A stretch of 64,000 bases of DNA from Christiangramia oceanisediminis (GTDB lineage Bacteria; Bacteroidota; Bacteroidia; Flavobacteriales; Flavobacteriaceae): contig NZ_JANCNS010000001.1 in NCBI RefSeq assembly GCF_022570735.2, forward strand, positions 868,001 to 932,000. The letters run 5' to 3'. The notes below the pieces were generated by a model. The model worked only from the letters and a program-made list of their open reading frames with translations. It ran no database searches and was not told the DNA's origin. A program made the translations under genes and the position numbers. Of this stretch, positions 62,741 to 64,000 are shown one piece after another. The number at the start of each line of letters is the position of its first letter. Position 1 is the stretch's first letter.

Positions 62741-64000
62741 TTATCTTGAGAACAACCAGTAATCGAAAAACATAAGTTGCGTGGGAGCCGGCCCCTTCAC
62801 CACGAAGAACAGGTCACGAACACCGGTAATTTCTTCTACTTCAGATTTAACGAGCTTCCAGCGATCGTCTCCACCGGTTAAAGGAACGTCTAATGTGGCT
62901 AAAAGCTTACCATCCCTGGCATCTGCCCGCACCTCCAGTGAAACATTGTTGTTATGAACGCTCCCAACCCGGGCAGTGATAGAGACTGGAGAAGTTTCTC
63001 CAAAGTCAACAGCTTTCACCTTAATATAGGCCCCATCTTTCATCGCTGTGACGAAGTTGCCAACCACCTCATTTGATTTTGCTTTAAAGCCTTCAGACCA
63101 GGCTATGGTCTCAGCTTCGGTTTTGCGATACGGACTCAGGGTTTTCAGAGCTTCCCCTATTCCGCTGGTCATATTTACCTGGTCAATGCTTCCGTCTTCG
63201 TTAAACTCTATTTCCTGTACACACACCGAACGGTTGAATCCGCTACCTCCGGGCAAACCCGCATTATGATAAAAGAAATAGGTTTTGCCTTTATAATCTA
63301 TGATCGCTGGATGGTTGGTAAAACTCCCTCCTTCCGTAGGCATTAATTTACCCTGATATTTCCAGGGGCCGTTAATGCTTTTACTGGTAGAATATCCAAT
63401 ATGTTCAGGTATTGGGCCGGCTGCGAAAAACAGGTAATAGATGTCATTCCGTTTATAAACCCAGGGACCTTCCTCGTAGGTAGTGGGTCGGCGTTCGTTC
63501 TTTTCGCCTTCCCGTTTTCCGAAAGCCTCAATAGTGTTTGGAATTTGCTGAATTTCACCTTCTGTAGTGATCATGTCTTCCCTGAGCTTCACGAAATAAC
63601 ACACCGGATTTCCCCAGAACATATAAGCCTGCCCGTCATCATCTATAAAAACCGCAGGGTCTATATCGGCATTACTATTTGAAACCATTGGCTTCCCTAG
63701 GGGATCGATAAACGGGCCATAGGGGTTATTAGCTACTGCCACTCCAATCCCATTCTGATTATTACGATCGGTTATAGGGACGTATAGATAGAATTTTCCG
63801 TCACGTTCTATAGCCGCAGGTGCCCAGGCATTTTTCAGCCCCCAGTCAAAATCACTATACTCGAGAACAGCACCATGATCGGTCCAGTTCACCATATCAT
63901 CGGTAGTATATAACCGCCAGTCGTCCATGGTGAACCAGGTAGAATTATCCTCGTCGTGACTGGTATAGAGGTAAACTTTACCATCATGCACCATTGGCGC
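62741..64000 (-). CDS. GH43 with C-terminal CBM6, N-terminus outside the window
   Basis: 420 codons are visible. The gene's 5 prime end lies beyond the right edge: the first residues read AP-MVHDGKVYLY. The usual ADP motif with the base Asp would therefore be just off the edge. The in-window ATG at 63994 is internal. The remaining carboxylates are Asp in NADIDPAVF and acid Glu in TYEEGPWVY. A CBM6-like module follows (GAYIKVKAVDFGE, EVRADARDGKLLA, GVRDLFFVVKG). The form with WGLKNAWAPAAIERDGKFYL is common in arabinofuranosidases of the AXH type. It is upstream of the SGNH gene, 24 bases away. Confidence 0.88.
   Translation of the reverse strand, partial: APMVHDGKVYLYTSHDEDNSTWFTMDDWRLYTTDDMVNWTDHGAVLEYSDFDWGLKNAWAPAAIERDGKFYLYVPITDRNNQNGIGVAVANNPYGPFIDPLGKPMVSNSNADIDPAVFIDDDGQAYMFWGNPVCYFVKLREDMITTEGEIQQIPNTIEAFGKREGEKNERRPTTYEEGPWVYKRNDIYYLFFAAGPIPEHIGYSTSKSINGPWKYQGKLMPTEGGSFTNHPAIIDYKGKTYFFYHNAGLPGGSGFNRSVCVQEIEFNEDGSIDQVNMTSGIGEALKTLSPYRKTEAETIAWSEGFKAKSNEVVGNFVTAMKDGAYIKVKAVDFGETSPVSITARVGSVHNNNVSLEVRADARDGKLLATLDVPLTGGDDRWKLVKSEVEEITGVRDLFFVVKGPAPTQLMFFDYWLFSR

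Overview
The window comes from a member of the Bacteroidota, most likely a marine Flavobacteriaceae of the Christiangramia (Gramella)/Zunongwangia/Salegentibacter type. Three things support this: two SusC/SusD pairs, lipoproteins with short N-terminal tails and Cys lipoboxes, and promoter elements of the Bacteroidota TAnnTTTG (-7) type with no Shine-Dalgarno sequences. The genus is inferred, not proven. I saw no rRNA, tRNA, CRISPR array or insertion sequence.

Region 1 (1-10736, all minus strand) is a beta-glucan locus, probably for laminarin. In transcription order it has a propeller/LuxR-type membrane regulator, SusC, SusD, a PKD-rich surface glycan-binding lipoprotein, and a GH16 glucanase lipoprotein that runs off the left edge. 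Region 2 (10932-17608) is not obviously about polysaccharides. It holds a 1203-residue outer-membrane barrel protein with a degenerate phosphoesterase head, a HAD hydrolase, a SYLF protein, a multi-pass membrane protein and a doubtful small ORF.

Region 3 (17858-54938) is a large glucuronoxylan system. Outside the cell or in the periplasm it offers an acetyl esterase, GH43, SusC/SusD, a CBM-bearing binding protein, two GH10 xylanases, GH67 alpha-glucuronidase and GH3. For xylose it has a symporter, xylulokinase and xylose isomerase. For glucuronate it has a TRAP transporter, UxaC, a probable SDR fructuronate reductase, UxuA, KdgK and KdgA. Two regulators sit in the middle: a Nudix-type repressor divergent from the xylose operon, and a LacI-family regulator. 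Three copies of a 16-bp palindrome (21063, 30671, 48533) mark the likely LacI regulon. A four-gene carbamoyltransferase / DUF5989 / SxtJ-like / SGNH cassette (26424-30397) separates SusC/SusD from the binding protein.

Region 4 (54988-64000, minus strand) has a thioredoxin-domain DUF255 lipoprotein and then an arabinoxylan side-chain operon: GH43 (cut by the right edge), SGNH esterase, GH43, GH43, and a GH8 reducing-end xylanase.

Together the genes describe capture of acetylated, arabinosylated and glucuronosylated xylan at the surface, its trimming, and conversion to xylulose 5-phosphate and, through KDPG, to pyruvate plus glyceraldehyde 3-phosphate. The less conventional material is the barrel protein at 10932 and the carbamoyltransferase cassette.
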